Below, in pieces: positions 41,324 through 50,539 of a DNA stretch of 64,000 bases (position 1 is its first letter; each line of letters begins with the position of its first letter). The translations under genes and the position numbers were made by a program. The notes beneath the pieces were generated by a model, which had not been told where the DNA came from, searched no databases, and saw only the letters and a list, made by a program, of their open reading frames with translations. The stretch spans positions 1 through 64,000 of the forward strand of contig JUEB01000016.1 in assembly GCA_000802095.1 (NCBI GenBank), written 5' to 3'. The stretch comes from Peptococcaceae bacterium BICA1-7 (GTDB lineage Bacteria; Bacillota; Desulfotomaculia; Desulfotomaculales; Desulfocucumaceae).

Positions 41324-41349
41324 GATATTTCAATGGGTCTTGAAATATC
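41324..41349. promoter_or_regulatory. Operator-like inverted repeat for the TetR regulator
   Basis: GATATTTCA (41324-41332), eight bases, TGAAATATC (41341-41349). The arms match perfectly. It is placed between the divergent TetR gene and the catabolic cluster. Confidence 0.65.
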
Positions 41350-41461
41350 TTACAATACAGTTAGTTAAAATAATACCCGTGGGTCAAAATTATACCAATA
41401 ATATTTTTTTCTTGCCGAAGGCTCAAAAAGCTGTTTGTAATGTGGGAAGGAGGGAAAGGAA

Positions 41462-42247
41462 ATGGATTACCAACAGGTGGCTGTTGAGCGACTGGGAAGG
41501 GTAAGGGTGGTGTACTTAAATCGCCCGGAAAAAAGAAACGCCCTCAGCCGGCAAATGTCTACGGAGCTTATAGCCGCCCTTGGGGAGGCCGACCGGGATA
41601 CCGGGGTAGGGGCGGTGGTGCTTACCGGAAAGGGGGAGTCCTTTTGTGCCGGGGGTGACCTGGCCGATTTTGCGGCTATGACCTCCAGGACCGCGCCAGT
41701 CATATACCGGGAGGGGGAAGAGTCCACTGAGCTATTCAAAATGGGGCTCAGGATGAAGAAGCCCCTTATCGCCGCGGTAAATGGCCAGGCCCTGGGGGGT
41801 GGCTGCGGGCTGGTGGCCATGTGCCACCTGGCGCTGGCCTCGGAAAAGGCCAAATTCGGCACACCTGAGGTCAGGGCGGGTATTTTCCCCTTTGTGATCC
41901 TGCCCCTGCTTATAAGGGCGGTGGGTCCCCGCAGGGCGCTGGAAATGGCCCTCACCGGGAGGAGCTTAAATGCCGGGGCAGCCAGGGAAATAGGGCTTGT
42001 AAACAATGTGGTGGCCCATGAGGAGCTATTGGGGGAGGCATTAAAGCTTGCCTCCGGGGTGGCCGGCAGGAGTCCACTGGTGCTGCGCCTGGGGCTGACG
42101 GCCTTTAACACTGCCATGGATATGGAGATTAATAAAGCCATGGACTTTCTAAATACCCTCAGGGTAATAGATCTTATGAGCGAGGACCTGAAAGAGGGGG
42201 CTATGGCCTTTATTCAAAAAAGAGAACCGGAGTGGAAGGGACAGTAA
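41462..42247 (+). CDS. Enoyl-CoA hydratase/isomerase family protein
   Basis: A 261-residue crotonase-fold protein. GESFCAGGDLADF forms the oxyanion hole and KFGTPEVRAGIFPF keeps one catalytic-type Glu. The other usual Glu position reads GGGCGLVAM (Gly for Glu), so chemistry may differ from a standard hydratase. In Atu/Liu-type pathways the corresponding enzyme acts on branched glutaconyl-CoA. It is the first gene of the cluster. AAGGAGGGAAAGG precedes the ATG. Confidence 0.93.
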   Translation: MDYQQVAVERLGRVRVVYLNRPEKRNALSRQMSTELIAALGEADRDTGVGAVVLTGKGESFCAGGDLADFAAMTSRTAPVIYREGEESTELFKMGLRMKKPLIAAVNGQALGGGCGLVAMCHLALASEKAKFGTPEVRAGIFPFVILPLLIRAVGPRRALEMALTGRSLNAGAAREIGLVNNVVAHEELLGEALKLASGVAGRSPLVLRLGLTAFNTAMDMEINKAMDFLNTLRVIDLMSEDLKEGAMAFIQKREPEWKGQ

Positions 42248-42306
42248 TAGTGGTCACGAGAGTTACAGATGTCCGACGTCCGACGACCGAAATGGGAGGG
42301 ATATAT

Positions 42307-43857
42307 GTGGATTTAAAGGAGCAGACTGCCCTGCTGAATCAGAAGAAGGAAAAGTACCGCCAGATGGGGGGACCGGAAAAGATAGCCCAGCAGCACTCCA
42401 TGAAAAAGCTTACCGCCCGGGAAAGGCTGGAACTGCTTTTTGACCAGGGGAGCTTTGTGGAGATGGGCCTATTGGGACACCACCACTCTGATCACCCGTC
42501 ACTTAAAAATAAAGAGACCCCTGCCGACGGTGTTATTACCGGGCACGGGAAGATAAACGGGCGACCTGCCTGCGCGGCTGCCTATGACTTTACCGTGATG
42601 GCCGGGTCTATGGGGGCCACGGGAGAGATTAAGGTAACCAGGATAAGGGAGTGGGCGCTTAAGCAGAGGATGCCCATGATATGGCTGATTGACTCGGCCG
42701 GCGCCCGTATACAGGAGGCTGTGGGGTCGTGGTTTGCCATTTCCGGTGAATTGTTCCACAACGAGGTGATTATGTCCGGGGTCATCCCCCTGGTGTGTGC
42801 CATGATGGGGCCCGGGGCAGCAGGGACCGCTTACATACCGGCGCTGTCCGACTTTGTGCCCATGGTCAGGGACCAGAGCTTCATGGCCCTGGGGGGGCCT
42901 CCCCTGGTAAAGGCCATGATCGGCGAGGATGTTGACGAAAACACACTGGGTGGCTCCAAGGTGCACTGCGAGGTGAGCGGTGTGGGAGACCTGGAGGTGG
43001 AGAGTGACGGGGAGTGCATAAGGGTGATCAGGGACTATCTCAGCTTCTTCCCCTCACACAACCAGGAAAGCCCCCCGGTGACACCTTCCGGGGACGACCC
43101 GGACCGCTATGTGCCTGAGCTTTTGGATATAGTGCCCGGAGACCAGAGGAAGCGCTACAACATGCTGCAGGTAATAGAAAAAATTGTGGACAGCGGCAAT
43201 ATATTTGAAATAAAGCCCAGGTGGGCAAAAAACCTGATTACCTGCCTGGCCAGGATGAACGGTAGGCCGGTGGGCATTGTGGCCAACCAGCCCATGACTC
43301 TGGGGGGAGTGCTGGACGTTAACGCGGCCGACAAGGCGGCCAGATTTATCAACCTGTGTGACGCCTTTAACATACCCCTTGTTTTCCTGGTGGATGTGCC
43401 GGGGTTTATGATTGGCTCGGCGGTGGAAAAACAGGGGATTATCAGGCATGGCGCCAAAATGCTCTACGCTGTTTCCGAGGCCACTGTCCCCAAAATCACC
43501 GTAGTGTTGAGAAAGGCATATGGCGCCGGCTATTATGTCATGTGCGGAAGGGCTTATGAGCCCGACCTTATCGTGGGCTGGCCCACTGCTGAAATAAGCG
43601 TTATGGGGCCGGAGGGCGCGGTGGGCATAATCTTCCGCAAGGAGTTGGCCGGCGCACCGGACCCCAAGGCCATGAAGGAGGTAATGGTAAACGAGCTGCG
43701 CAAGGTCATCAACCCGGAGATAGCCGCCTCCTATGCCTATATAGACGATATAATCGACCCCGGAGACACCCGCAGGGTGATTATCAGGGGCCTTGAGATG
43801 GCCTCCGGAAAGAGAATAGCCCGCCCGTGGAAAAAGCACGGTGTGGTTCCTGTTTAA
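42307..43857 (+). CDS. Acyl-CoA carboxylase, carboxyltransferase subunit
   Basis: A 516-residue biotin-dependent carboxyltransferase (AccD/PccB/MccB type) with two crotonase-like halves: SMKKLTARERLELLFDQGSF at the start, then WLIDSAGARIQEAVGSW and LVDVPGFMIGSAVEKQGI for acyl-CoA and biotin binding. The length and lack of a zinc finger match the propionyl/methylcrotonyl/geranyl class. Its partners are the BCCP (48786) and biotin carboxylase (49011). GTG 42307 is chosen (GGGAGGG 7 bases upstream); the frame to 42232 overlaps the hydratase gene. Confidence 0.92.
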   Translation: MDLKEQTALLNQKKEKYRQMGGPEKIAQQHSMKKLTARERLELLFDQGSFVEMGLLGHHHSDHPSLKNKETPADGVITGHGKINGRPACAAAYDFTVMAGSMGATGEIKVTRIREWALKQRMPMIWLIDSAGARIQEAVGSWFAISGELFHNEVIMSGVIPLVCAMMGPGAAGTAYIPALSDFVPMVRDQSFMALGGPPLVKAMIGEDVDENTLGGSKVHCEVSGVGDLEVESDGECIRVIRDYLSFFPSHNQESPPVTPSGDDPDRYVPELLDIVPGDQRKRYNMLQVIEKIVDSGNIFEIKPRWAKNLITCLARMNGRPVGIVANQPMTLGGVLDVNAADKAARFINLCDAFNIPLVFLVDVPGFMIGSAVEKQGIIRHGAKMLYAVSEATVPKITVVLRKAYGAGYYVMCGRAYEPDLIVGWPTAEISVMGPEGAVGIIFRKELAGAPDPKAMKEVMVNELRKVINPEIAASYAYIDDIIDPGDTRRVIIRGLEMASGKRIARPWKKHGVVPV

Positions 43858-43887
43858 ACAGATTTTTTCAGGAAAAGGAGGGTGGCT

Positions 43888-45033
43888 ATGAAATATTCCG
43901 CTTTTACAGAAGATCACCATGCGGCGCGCAGGGCCATAAGGAAGTTTGTGGATGCCGAGATAGCGCCGCACGTGGAGGAGTGGGAGAGACAGGAGTACTT
44001 TCCGGACTGGGTTTTCCCCCGCATGGGGGATCTAGGCTTCCTTTCGCTGAGATACCCCGAGGAATACGGCGGGGCCGGCGGTGACTATTTTATGGGGCTG
44101 GTGCTGGGTGAGGAAATGGCCCGCTGCGGGGCGGGGGGCCTGCCCATGGCGGTGGCGGTGCAGACTGATATGGCTACCCCGCCGATTATGCAGTTCGGCA
44201 CTGAGGAACAGAAAAAAAAGTACCTCATTCCCGCTCTCAGGGGCAGGAAGGTGGCCAGCCTTGGGATAACCGAGCCTAATGCCGGGTCCGATGTGGCCTC
44301 CATTGAAACAAGGGCTGTGCGGGATGGCGATCACTGGGTTATCAACGGCCGCAAGATATTTATCACCAACGGGCTAAGGGCCGACTTCATTACCCTGGTG
44401 GCAAAAACAGACCCCGGCCTGGGCTACAACGGGGTGTCCCTGTTCCTGGTGGATAGGGGAACTCCAGGCTTTACTGTGACCAGAAAGCTTAAAAAGCTGG
44501 GCATGAGGTCCTCGGACACGGCGGAACTTCTCTTCGAGGACTGCCGGGTACCGGGGGAGAACCTGCTGGGAGTGGAAAACCGGGGGTTTCACCAGATAAT
44601 GTGGGAGCTCCAGGGGGAAAGGCTGATTGGCGCTGCCGGCGCGGTGGCCGCAGCCCAGAAGACTTTTGAAGAGGCCCTTTTGTATGCCAGGGCCCGCATG
44701 CAGTTCGGCAAGCCCCTGGTCAGGTTTCAGGTTATAGCCCACAGGCTGGCCGGGATGGCTACTGAGCTGGAGGCTGCCAGGGCGCTGGTTTACTCCACCG
44801 CCAGGAAGTTTGCCGCCGGGGAGTACCCGGTGAAAGAGATTTCCATGGCCAAGCTGGTGGGAGGTCAGGTGAGCCACCGTATATCTGACGCCGCCCTGCA
44901 GATATACGGTGGATATGGCTACATGATGGAGTACGGTGTCCAGAGAGCCTGGAGGGACTCCCGGCTGAACCGGATAGGCGGAGGCACCGATGAGATAATG
45001 AAGGAAGTAATTGCCAAGACTTTAGGGATTTAA
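43888..45033 (+). CDS. Acyl-CoA dehydrogenase (isovaleryl/long-chain type)
   Basis: A 381-residue FAD enzyme that introduces an alpha,beta double bond into an acyl-CoA. SLGITEPNAGSDVASIETRA is the FAD site. The usual catalytic Glu of short/medium-chain enzymes is replaced (IGGGTDEIM), while LQGERLIGAAG supplies the Glu used by isovaleryl-CoA and long-chain dehydrogenases. A branched or terpenoid substrate is therefore likely. ATG 43888 follows GGAGGG. A sister enzyme is at 45180. Confidence 0.93.
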   Translation: MKYSAFTEDHHAARRAIRKFVDAEIAPHVEEWERQEYFPDWVFPRMGDLGFLSLRYPEEYGGAGGDYFMGLVLGEEMARCGAGGLPMAVAVQTDMATPPIMQFGTEEQKKKYLIPALRGRKVASLGITEPNAGSDVASIETRAVRDGDHWVINGRKIFITNGLRADFITLVAKTDPGLGYNGVSLFLVDRGTPGFTVTRKLKKLGMRSSDTAELLFEDCRVPGENLLGVENRGFHQIMWELQGERLIGAAGAVAAAQKTFEEALLYARARMQFGKPLVRFQVIAHRLAGMATELEAARALVYSTARKFAAGEYPVKEISMAKLVGGQVSHRISDAALQIYGGYGYMMEYGVQRAWRDSRLNRIGGGTDEIMKEVIAKTLGI

Positions 45034-45038
45034 TTCCC

Positions 45039-45152
45039 GGTCAGAATACAGAATTCAGAATACAGAATGACTTTGAAGACATTCCCATATGCCTACATTA
45101 GCCAGGCATAAAAAGCTTCTGAATTCTGACTCCTGACTCCTGTATTCCGACC
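45039..45152. repeat. Dispersed inverted repeat (CAGAATACAGAATTCAG type)
   Basis: The left arm is GGTCAGAATACAGAATTCAG and the right arm is CTGAATTCTGACTCC...TGTATTCCGACC (quoted in part). The same words occur at 62102-62140. It fills the gap between the two dehydrogenase genes, so it may fold in the operon message. Confidence 0.7.
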
Positions 45153-45179
45153 GAAAAGTATAGCCAAGGAGGTATAAAT

Positions 45180-46325
45180 ATGTCCCACTGGCTTTTCCAG
45201 GAGGAGCACGATATGCTGCGCAGGAGCGTGCGCAGCTGGGTAGCCAAGGAAATAACACCCCATGTGGAAGAATGGGAGGAGCAGGGAGAATTCCCCCGGG
45301 AGCTTTTTAAATGGGCTGGTGATCTGGGCTTTCTGGGTCTGACCTTCCCTGAGGAGTACGGGGGCAGCGGTGTGGACTACCTGGCCGGGGCGGTGTTTAT
45401 TGAGGAACTGGCCCGCTGCGGGTCAGGTGGCATTTCGGCCGGAATAGGGGCCAGTGTATGCATCGCCGCCCCCCAGATATACAGGTTTGGCAGCGGGGAG
45501 CTGAAAAAAAAGTTCCTTGCCCCCACCATTGCCGGAGAAAAAATAGGCTCCCTGGGGATCACCGAGCCCAACGCAGGATCTGACGTAGCCTCCATCAAGA
45601 CCACCGCCAGGGCAGACGGTGAGCACTACGTGGTAAATGGCAGCAAGACCTTTATAACCAACGGGGCCAGGGCCGACTATGTGGTGGCCGCGGTAAAAAC
45701 TGATCCAGGCTCTGGGCACAAAGGCATAAGTCTTCTGGTTATTGAAAAGGAAACTCCCGGCCTTTCCGTGGGCAGAAAGCTTGAAAAGGTCGGTTGGAAC
45801 ACTTCGGATACCGGAGAGCTGTATTTCGAGGACTGCCGGGTGCCCAGGACCAACCTGGTGGGGGAGGAGGGCTCTGGGTTCTATTATATAATGCAGAATT
45901 TTGTCTGGGAAAGACTGGTCATGGCCCTGGGAGGGGTGGTGGGAGCCCAGTTGGCCCTGGAGGAGGCTATCAAATATGCCCGGCAGAGAGTTCAGTTCGG
46001 CAAGCCCCTGACTAAATTCCAGGTTACCAGGCACAGGCTGGCCGACATGGCCGCCGGGATAGAGACTGCCCGGAGCCTGACACACCATGCCCTGTCACTT
46101 TTTGTGGCCGGGGAGGACGCCCTCACTGCGGTGGCCATGGCCAAAATATACGCCTGTGAGACCGCCAGCCTGGTTTGTGATTCGGCGCTGCAGATACACG
46201 GCGGGTACGGGTATATGATGGAATACCCGGTCCAGCGCCTTTGGCGGGACGCCAGGGTAGGCACTATTGGGGGAGGCACCACCGAGATAATGAAGGAGAT
46301 AATAGCCGAGAGAATGATCAGATAG
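45180..46325 (+). CDS. Acyl-CoA dehydrogenase (isovaleryl/long-chain type)
   Basis: A 381-residue FAD enzyme paralogous to 43888. SLGITEPNAGSDVASIKTTA is the FAD-binding signature and FVWERLVMALGG supplies the candidate catalytic Glu. The C-terminal position reads IGGGTTEIM as in long-chain/citronellyl-type enzymes. Two such enzymes in one cluster fit the two oxidations of a terpenoid route such as AtuD/AtuF. GGAGG precedes the ATG. Confidence 0.93.
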   Translation: MSHWLFQEEHDMLRRSVRSWVAKEITPHVEEWEEQGEFPRELFKWAGDLGFLGLTFPEEYGGSGVDYLAGAVFIEELARCGSGGISAGIGASVCIAAPQIYRFGSGELKKKFLAPTIAGEKIGSLGITEPNAGSDVASIKTTARADGEHYVVNGSKTFITNGARADYVVAAVKTDPGSGHKGISLLVIEKETPGLSVGRKLEKVGWNTSDTGELYFEDCRVPRTNLVGEEGSGFYYIMQNFVWERLVMALGGVVGAQLALEEAIKYARQRVQFGKPLTKFQVTRHRLADMAAGIETARSLTHHALSLFVAGEDALTAVAMAKIYACETASLVCDSALQIHGGYGYMMEYPVQRLWRDARVGTIGGGTTEIMKEIIAERMIR

Positions 46326-46346
46326 AAGGAAAGAGGAGGGCAAGGC

Positions 46347-46781
46347 ATGCTTGATAGTTATTTTGACGAAATAGAGATTGGACAAAAGTCGGTTTCCAGG
46401 GGAAGGACCATCACCGAAACCGACATAGTAAATTTTTCTGCCTTTAGTGGTGACTGGTATCCCCTGCACTCAGACAGGGAATATGCCGCAACAACTGTAT
46501 TTGGCCAGCGCATAGCCCACGGAATGCTAATCATGAGCGTGGCCACCGGGCTTATAGGTATGAAGCCCGGGGTGGTGGTGGCTTTTTACGGAATGGACAG
46601 CCTGCGCTTTACCGCCCCCACCTTTATCGGGGATACCGTCAGGGTTGAGGCCGAGCTGCTGGAAAAGAAGGATAAGGGAGCCTTTGGTGTAATCACGGCC
46701 AGGCAGGAGATCAAGAATCAGCGGGACGAGGTGGTGTGCACCGCCCTGTTAAAGGTTGCCCTAAATAAAAAGCCTTTGTAG
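46347..46781 (+). CDS. MaoC-like dehydratase
   Basis: A 144-residue hotdog-fold hydratase. TETDIVNFSAFSGDWYPLHS carries the Asp and His expected of the R-specific hydratase site (D..N..H pattern). VFGQRIAHGMLIMSVATGL continues the signature. It probably hydrates a trans-2-enoyl-CoA in the pathway. AGGAGG precedes the ATG. The downstream gap contains a repeat (46856-47037). Confidence 0.88.
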   Translation: MLDSYFDEIEIGQKSVSRGRTITETDIVNFSAFSGDWYPLHSDREYAATTVFGQRIAHGMLIMSVATGLIGMKPGVVVAFYGMDSLRFTAPTFIGDTVRVEAELLEKKDKGAFGVITARQEIKNQRDEVVCTALLKVALNKKPL

Positions 46782-46855
46782 ACGCCTATACCGTTTAAAA
46801 TTATGGCACACAGAGGAATGAAAATATTTTGCATGCTGTAAATGAGTGTCCTAAT

Positions 46856-47037
46856 AAACCACAGAGCACACAGAGCACACAGAGATTTTTAGCCCTGCCT
46901 GAATGTTTAATAATATTTTGACTAAATAGCGGGGGAAGGATTGGCATATACTGCTGGAATTGTAGAATCCGGCTTAAGACCTGATAGTAGTGCCTATTAG
47001 CTTTTCTCTGTGATCTCTGTGTCCTCTGTGGTTTTAA
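46856..47037. repeat. Inverted-repeat element (CACAGAG type)
   Basis: The left end, AACCACAGAGCACACAGAG (46857 onward), and the right end, CTCTGTGTCCTCTGTGGTTT (to 47035), are imperfectly complementary. The interior is AT-rich and shows no gene. It resembles the dispersed short palindromic repeats seen in clostridial genomes and separates maoC from atuA. Confidence 0.65.
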
Positions 47038-47072
47038 AAAACTGACATCCTATATTGGAAGGTGGTGTGCCC

Positions 47073-48434
47073 GTGAAAAGTGTGCGCATTGGGGCCGGTC
47101 AGGGCTTTTGGGGTGATTCGCCCTTTCCGGCCCTGCAGGTGGCGCAATCCGGAGATGTCAAATATCTCTGCTGTGACGCCCTGGCCGAGCTGACCCTGGC
47201 CATTCTGCAGAAGGCCAGGCAGAAAGATCCCGACAAGGGCTACGTGGAGGATTTGTTCTTCACCATGCTGCTGCAGCCCTGCTATCAAAAGAGCATCAAA
47301 ATACTGACCAACGCCGGTGGGATAAACCCGTCGGGGGCCGGGCGGGCAGTATACGGGCTGGCCCAAAAGATGGGCCTAAAAGGGCTCAAAATAGCCGTCA
47401 TCACCGGTGACGACCTGCTGCCCAGGCTGGGGGAGCTTAAGAAGGCCGGGGTGGATTTGTCAGACATGGAGTGCGGTGGTGATATTTCGTCCATTGAGGA
47501 CAGGATATTATTCGCCAATGCTTACCTGGGGGCGCAGCCAATGGTGGAAGCCCTAAAAGCCGGGGCCGATGTGGTAATTACCGGCCGTACCTCTGACCCG
47601 GCCCAGTTCCTGGCCCCAATGGTGTATGAGCTGGGCTGGGGCTGGGAGGACTGGGACCGGCTGTCCGCCGGCATACTGCTGGGACACCTGATGGAGTGCT
47701 CGGCCCAGAGCACCGGGGGCAATTTTGGCGGTGACTGGTGGAACATACCGGACATGGAGAGGATAGGCTATCCGGTGGCCGAGGTGTGGGAAAACGGGGA
47801 TGCGGTGCTTACCAAGCCTGAGGGGACAGGCGGCTGGGTGAAATTAAATACCGTTAAGGAGCAGATGCTCTACGAGGTACACGACCCGGCCGGGTATATA
47901 ACTCCTGATGTTGTGGCGGACTTTACCTCCCCCACTCTTGAGGAAGACGGCCCCAACAGGGTTAGAATCACAGGCATGAAGGGCCGGCAGAGGCCGGAAA
48001 GGCTTAAGGTATCCATCGGCTACAGCGACGGCTGGCTGGGGGAGGCATTGATCAGGTATTCCTGGCCCCAGGCCATGAAGAAGGCCCGCAAGGCAGAGGA
48101 AATTATAAGGAAACAGTTCGCCTCCCTGGGGCTGACCTTTGATGAGATGATTACAGAATACATAGGCTATAATTCTCTCTCCGGCCCCCTGGCCTGGGGG
48201 GATGGAGACGATCTTAACGAAGTGGGGCTGAGGATTGCCGTGCGCACCCGCAATAAGGCGGATGCCGCCAGGATGCCCCGCCTTCTCCCGCCCCTGGCGC
48301 TTAACGGCCCTCCAACGGCCAGCGGTGCGGGCGGAATGCCCAGGCCCAGGGAGCTGATAGGTCTCTGGTCGGCCCTGGTGCCCAGGGAGGAAGTGGAGAA
48401 GCAGGTCAGGCTGGATATTCTGGAGGTGGAGTAA
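47073..48434 (+). CDS. AtuA-like protein, N-terminal part (DUF1446)
   Basis: A 453-residue protein of the acyclic terpene utilisation AtuA family: SVRIGAGQGFWGDSPFPALQ at the start and ADVVITGRTSDPAQFLAPMV are typical. In Pseudomonas the family is needed for citronellol/geraniol use, but the reaction is unknown. Here the N-terminal module and the C-terminal AtuA-related module are encoded as two adjacent genes (48436 next). GTG 47073 is chosen with GGAAGGTGGTG upstream; a TTG at 47055 is also possible. Confidence 0.88.
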   Translation: MKSVRIGAGQGFWGDSPFPALQVAQSGDVKYLCCDALAELTLAILQKARQKDPDKGYVEDLFFTMLLQPCYQKSIKILTNAGGINPSGAGRAVYGLAQKMGLKGLKIAVITGDDLLPRLGELKKAGVDLSDMECGGDISSIEDRILFANAYLGAQPMVEALKAGADVVITGRTSDPAQFLAPMVYELGWGWEDWDRLSAGILLGHLMECSAQSTGGNFGGDWWNIPDMERIGYPVAEVWENGDAVLTKPEGTGGWVKLNTVKEQMLYEVHDPAGYITPDVVADFTSPTLEEDGPNRVRITGMKGRQRPERLKVSIGYSDGWLGEALIRYSWPQAMKKARKAEEIIRKQFASLGLTFDEMITEYIGYNSLSGPLAWGDGDDLNEVGLRIAVRTRNKADAARMPRLLPPLALNGPPTASGAGGMPRPRELIGLWSALVPREEVEKQVRLDILEVE

Positions 48435-48435
48435 A

Positions 48436-48753
48436 TTGACCAGGGTGCTGCTGGCGGATTTTGCCCATGCCCGCTCGGGTGACAAGGGCAATTCCGTGAA
48501 TATAGGGCTGTTTCCGTACAGAGACGAGGACTATTATTTAATCAGGGAAAAGATAACCGCCGAAAGGGTGAAGGAACACTTTGCCGGGCTGGTGGAGGGA
48601 GAAGTTGTCCGCTACGAGGCCCCCAACATAAAGGCCTTCAATTTTGTGCTGAGGGGAGCCCTTAACGGAGGGGCCTCCAGGTCTTTGCGCAGCGACAACC
48701 TGGGTAAGTGCTTCGGGGCAAATTTACTGAGAATGCCTGTTCAAATAGACTAA
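48436..48753 (+). CDS. AtuA-related protein, C-terminal part
   Basis: A 105-residue protein equal to the C-terminal domain of longer AtuA proteins: LADFAHARSGDKGNSVNIGL and KAFNFVLRGALNGGASRSLR. The TTG start overlaps the end of the previous gene's ribosome-site region (1-base gap), so the two are coupled. It is likely a subunit of the AtuA complex. Function not established. Confidence 0.88.
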   Translation: MTRVLLADFAHARSGDKGNSVNIGLFPYRDEDYYLIREKITAERVKEHFAGLVEGEVVRYEAPNIKAFNFVLRGALNGGASRSLRSDNLGKCFGANLLRMPVQID

Positions 48754-48785
48754 AAAGATATTTAAACATACTGGAGGGATAGTAA

Positions 48786-48998
48786 ATGGCTGATGTATTA
48801 AGCGATATTGCCGGAGTGGTGCTGGAAGTGCTGGTAAAGGAAGGGGATCAGGTCAGCCAGGGGCAGGAGGTAATTAACCTGGAGTCCATGAAAATGGAAA
48901 TACCCGTGCAGTCCACGGCTGCTGGAAGGGTAACAGGGATAAAGGTTGCCGAGGGTGATTTCGTGGACGAGGGCCAGCTGGTGCTTATCCTGGAATAG
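48786..48998 (+). CDS. Biotin/lipoyl carrier protein of the acyl-CoA carboxylase
   Basis: A 70-residue biotinyl domain. The biotin attachment motif ESMKMEIPV is centred on Lys about residue 36. It carries carboxybiotin between the biotin carboxylase (49011) and carboxyltransferase (42307). Being a free-standing 70-residue protein, it differs from MccA-type enzymes where BC and BCCP are fused. GGAGGG precedes the ATG. Confidence 0.95.
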   Translation: MADVLSDIAGVVLEVLVKEGDQVSQGQEVINLESMKMEIPVQSTAAGRVTGIKVAEGDFVDEGQLVLILE

Positions 48999-49010
48999 CG
49001 GGGGTGCCCC

Positions 49011-50369
49011 ATGTTTAAGAAAATACTTATCGCCAACCGGGGAGAAATAGCCGTGAGGGTGATCAGGGCCTGCCGTGAGATGGGCATAGCTTCCGCTTCC
49101 GTCCACTCCGAGGCCGACGCCTGCGCCCCCCATGCCCTGGAGGCCGACGAAACCTATCTTATAGGTCCGCCCCAGGCGGCCTTAAGCTATCTCAACGGAA
49201 AGGAAATAATAGCGGTGGCGGCAAGGTGCGGGGCCGGGGCCATACACCCCGGCTATGGCCTTCTTTCAGAAAATCATTTATTTGCCGGCGCCTGCGCAGA
49301 GGCTGGAATAACCTTTATAGGCCCTTCGGCAGGGGCCATTGCCAGCATGGGCATTAAAACCAGGGCCCGCAGTATTATGCAGGAGGAGGGCATTCCGGTA
49401 GTTCCCGGGAGCGGCCCCCTGGAAACTCCGGAAGAAGCCCTGGCCTTTGCCTCCGGGATAGGTTATCCGGTGATGGTAAAGGCCTCTGCAGGAGGCGGAG
49501 GGATAGGCATGGAGGCGGTGGAAGGCCCGGAGTCTATGGAGAAGGCCTTTAATAAATGCCGGGCCAGGGCCGGGGCTGCCTTTGCCAGTAGGGAGGTTTA
49601 CCTGGAAAAGTATATTGAAAGCCCCAGGCATATAGAGGTACAGGTATTTGCCGACGGCCAGGACAATGTGGTCCATCTCGGTGAGAGGGAGTGTTCCATC
49701 CAGAGAAGGCACCAGAAGTTGATAGAGGAGGCCCCAAGCCCCCTGGTAGACCGGGAAATGAGGCAGAGGATGGGAGCTGACGCGGTAAGGGCGGCCCGGG
49801 CCATCGGTTATGTGGGGGCGGGCACGGTGGAATTCCTTGCAGGAGGAGACGGAAAATACTATTTTCTGGAGATGAATACCCGCCTTCAGGTTGAGCACCC
49901 GGTAACAGAAATGGTCACCGGAGCCGACCTGGTGGTGGAGCAGATCAGGGTGGCCGCAGGCCTCCCCCTTTCCTGGAGACAGGAGGAAATAAAGCTGGAG
50001 GGCCATGCCGTGGAGTGCCGGGTTTATGCCGAGGACCCGGAAAATTTCAGGCCTTCCACAGGGGAGATTACTGCCCTGGAGTTCCCCTCACCGGCGCTGC
50101 CGGCCGGGGAAAGTGTGCGGGTGGACAGCGGCATAAGGGTTGGGTACAGGGTGACGCCATATTATGATTCCCTCCTGGCCAAGGTGATAGTCAGGGCCGG
50201 GTCCAGGGAAAGTGCCCTGAAACTTATGCTTAAGGTTCTGGACAGGGCTGTTATAGAAGGAGTTAAAACCAATTTGCCGTTACTGGGGAAAGTGCTGTCC
50301 CACCCCAATTTTCACTCTGGAATAATATCAACGGATTTTATAAACAGCAGTATTCTAAGAAGTCAGTGA
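49011..50369 (+). CDS. Biotin carboxylase subunit
   Basis: A 452-residue ATP-grasp enzyme that carboxylates biotin using bicarbonate and ATP. MFKKILIANRGEIAVRVIRA is the family start. The glycine loop reads KASAGGGGIGM (Ile where Arg is common). HQKLIEEAPSPLVD and NTRLQVEHPVTEMVTGADLV include catalytic and metal residues. The length is that of AccC, without a fused biotin domain. It is translated 12 bases after the BCCP. Confidence 0.95.
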   Translation: MFKKILIANRGEIAVRVIRACREMGIASASVHSEADACAPHALEADETYLIGPPQAALSYLNGKEIIAVAARCGAGAIHPGYGLLSENHLFAGACAEAGITFIGPSAGAIASMGIKTRARSIMQEEGIPVVPGSGPLETPEEALAFASGIGYPVMVKASAGGGGIGMEAVEGPESMEKAFNKCRARAGAAFASREVYLEKYIESPRHIEVQVFADGQDNVVHLGERECSIQRRHQKLIEEAPSPLVDREMRQRMGADAVRAARAIGYVGAGTVEFLAGGDGKYYFLEMNTRLQVEHPVTEMVTGADLVVEQIRVAAGLPLSWRQEEIKLEGHAVECRVYAEDPENFRPSTGEITALEFPSPALPAGESVRVDSGIRVGYRVTPYYDSLLAKVIVRAGSRESALKLMLKVLDRAVIEGVKTNLPLLGKVLSHPNFHSGIISTDFINSSILRSQ

Positions 50370-50539
50370 ACAAATTTTTAATTTAAAAGAACTGCGGGGA
50401 TAGTCCAGACATTGACCGGCTATCCCTTTGTTTTACTGTCAATCAAATCAGGAGCGCCAAGGTCGGAGTATTGGAGAAATCTTAGGAAAATGGAGATAGA
50501 GCAGTCAGTCTGTAAATAAAAAGTGAAGGAGGATATTTA

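Noticed and set aside
43054-43971. Minus-strand frame of 305 codons over the carboxyltransferase gene
   Set aside because: It lies entirely over a clear plus-strand gene and matches no family; a shadow frame.
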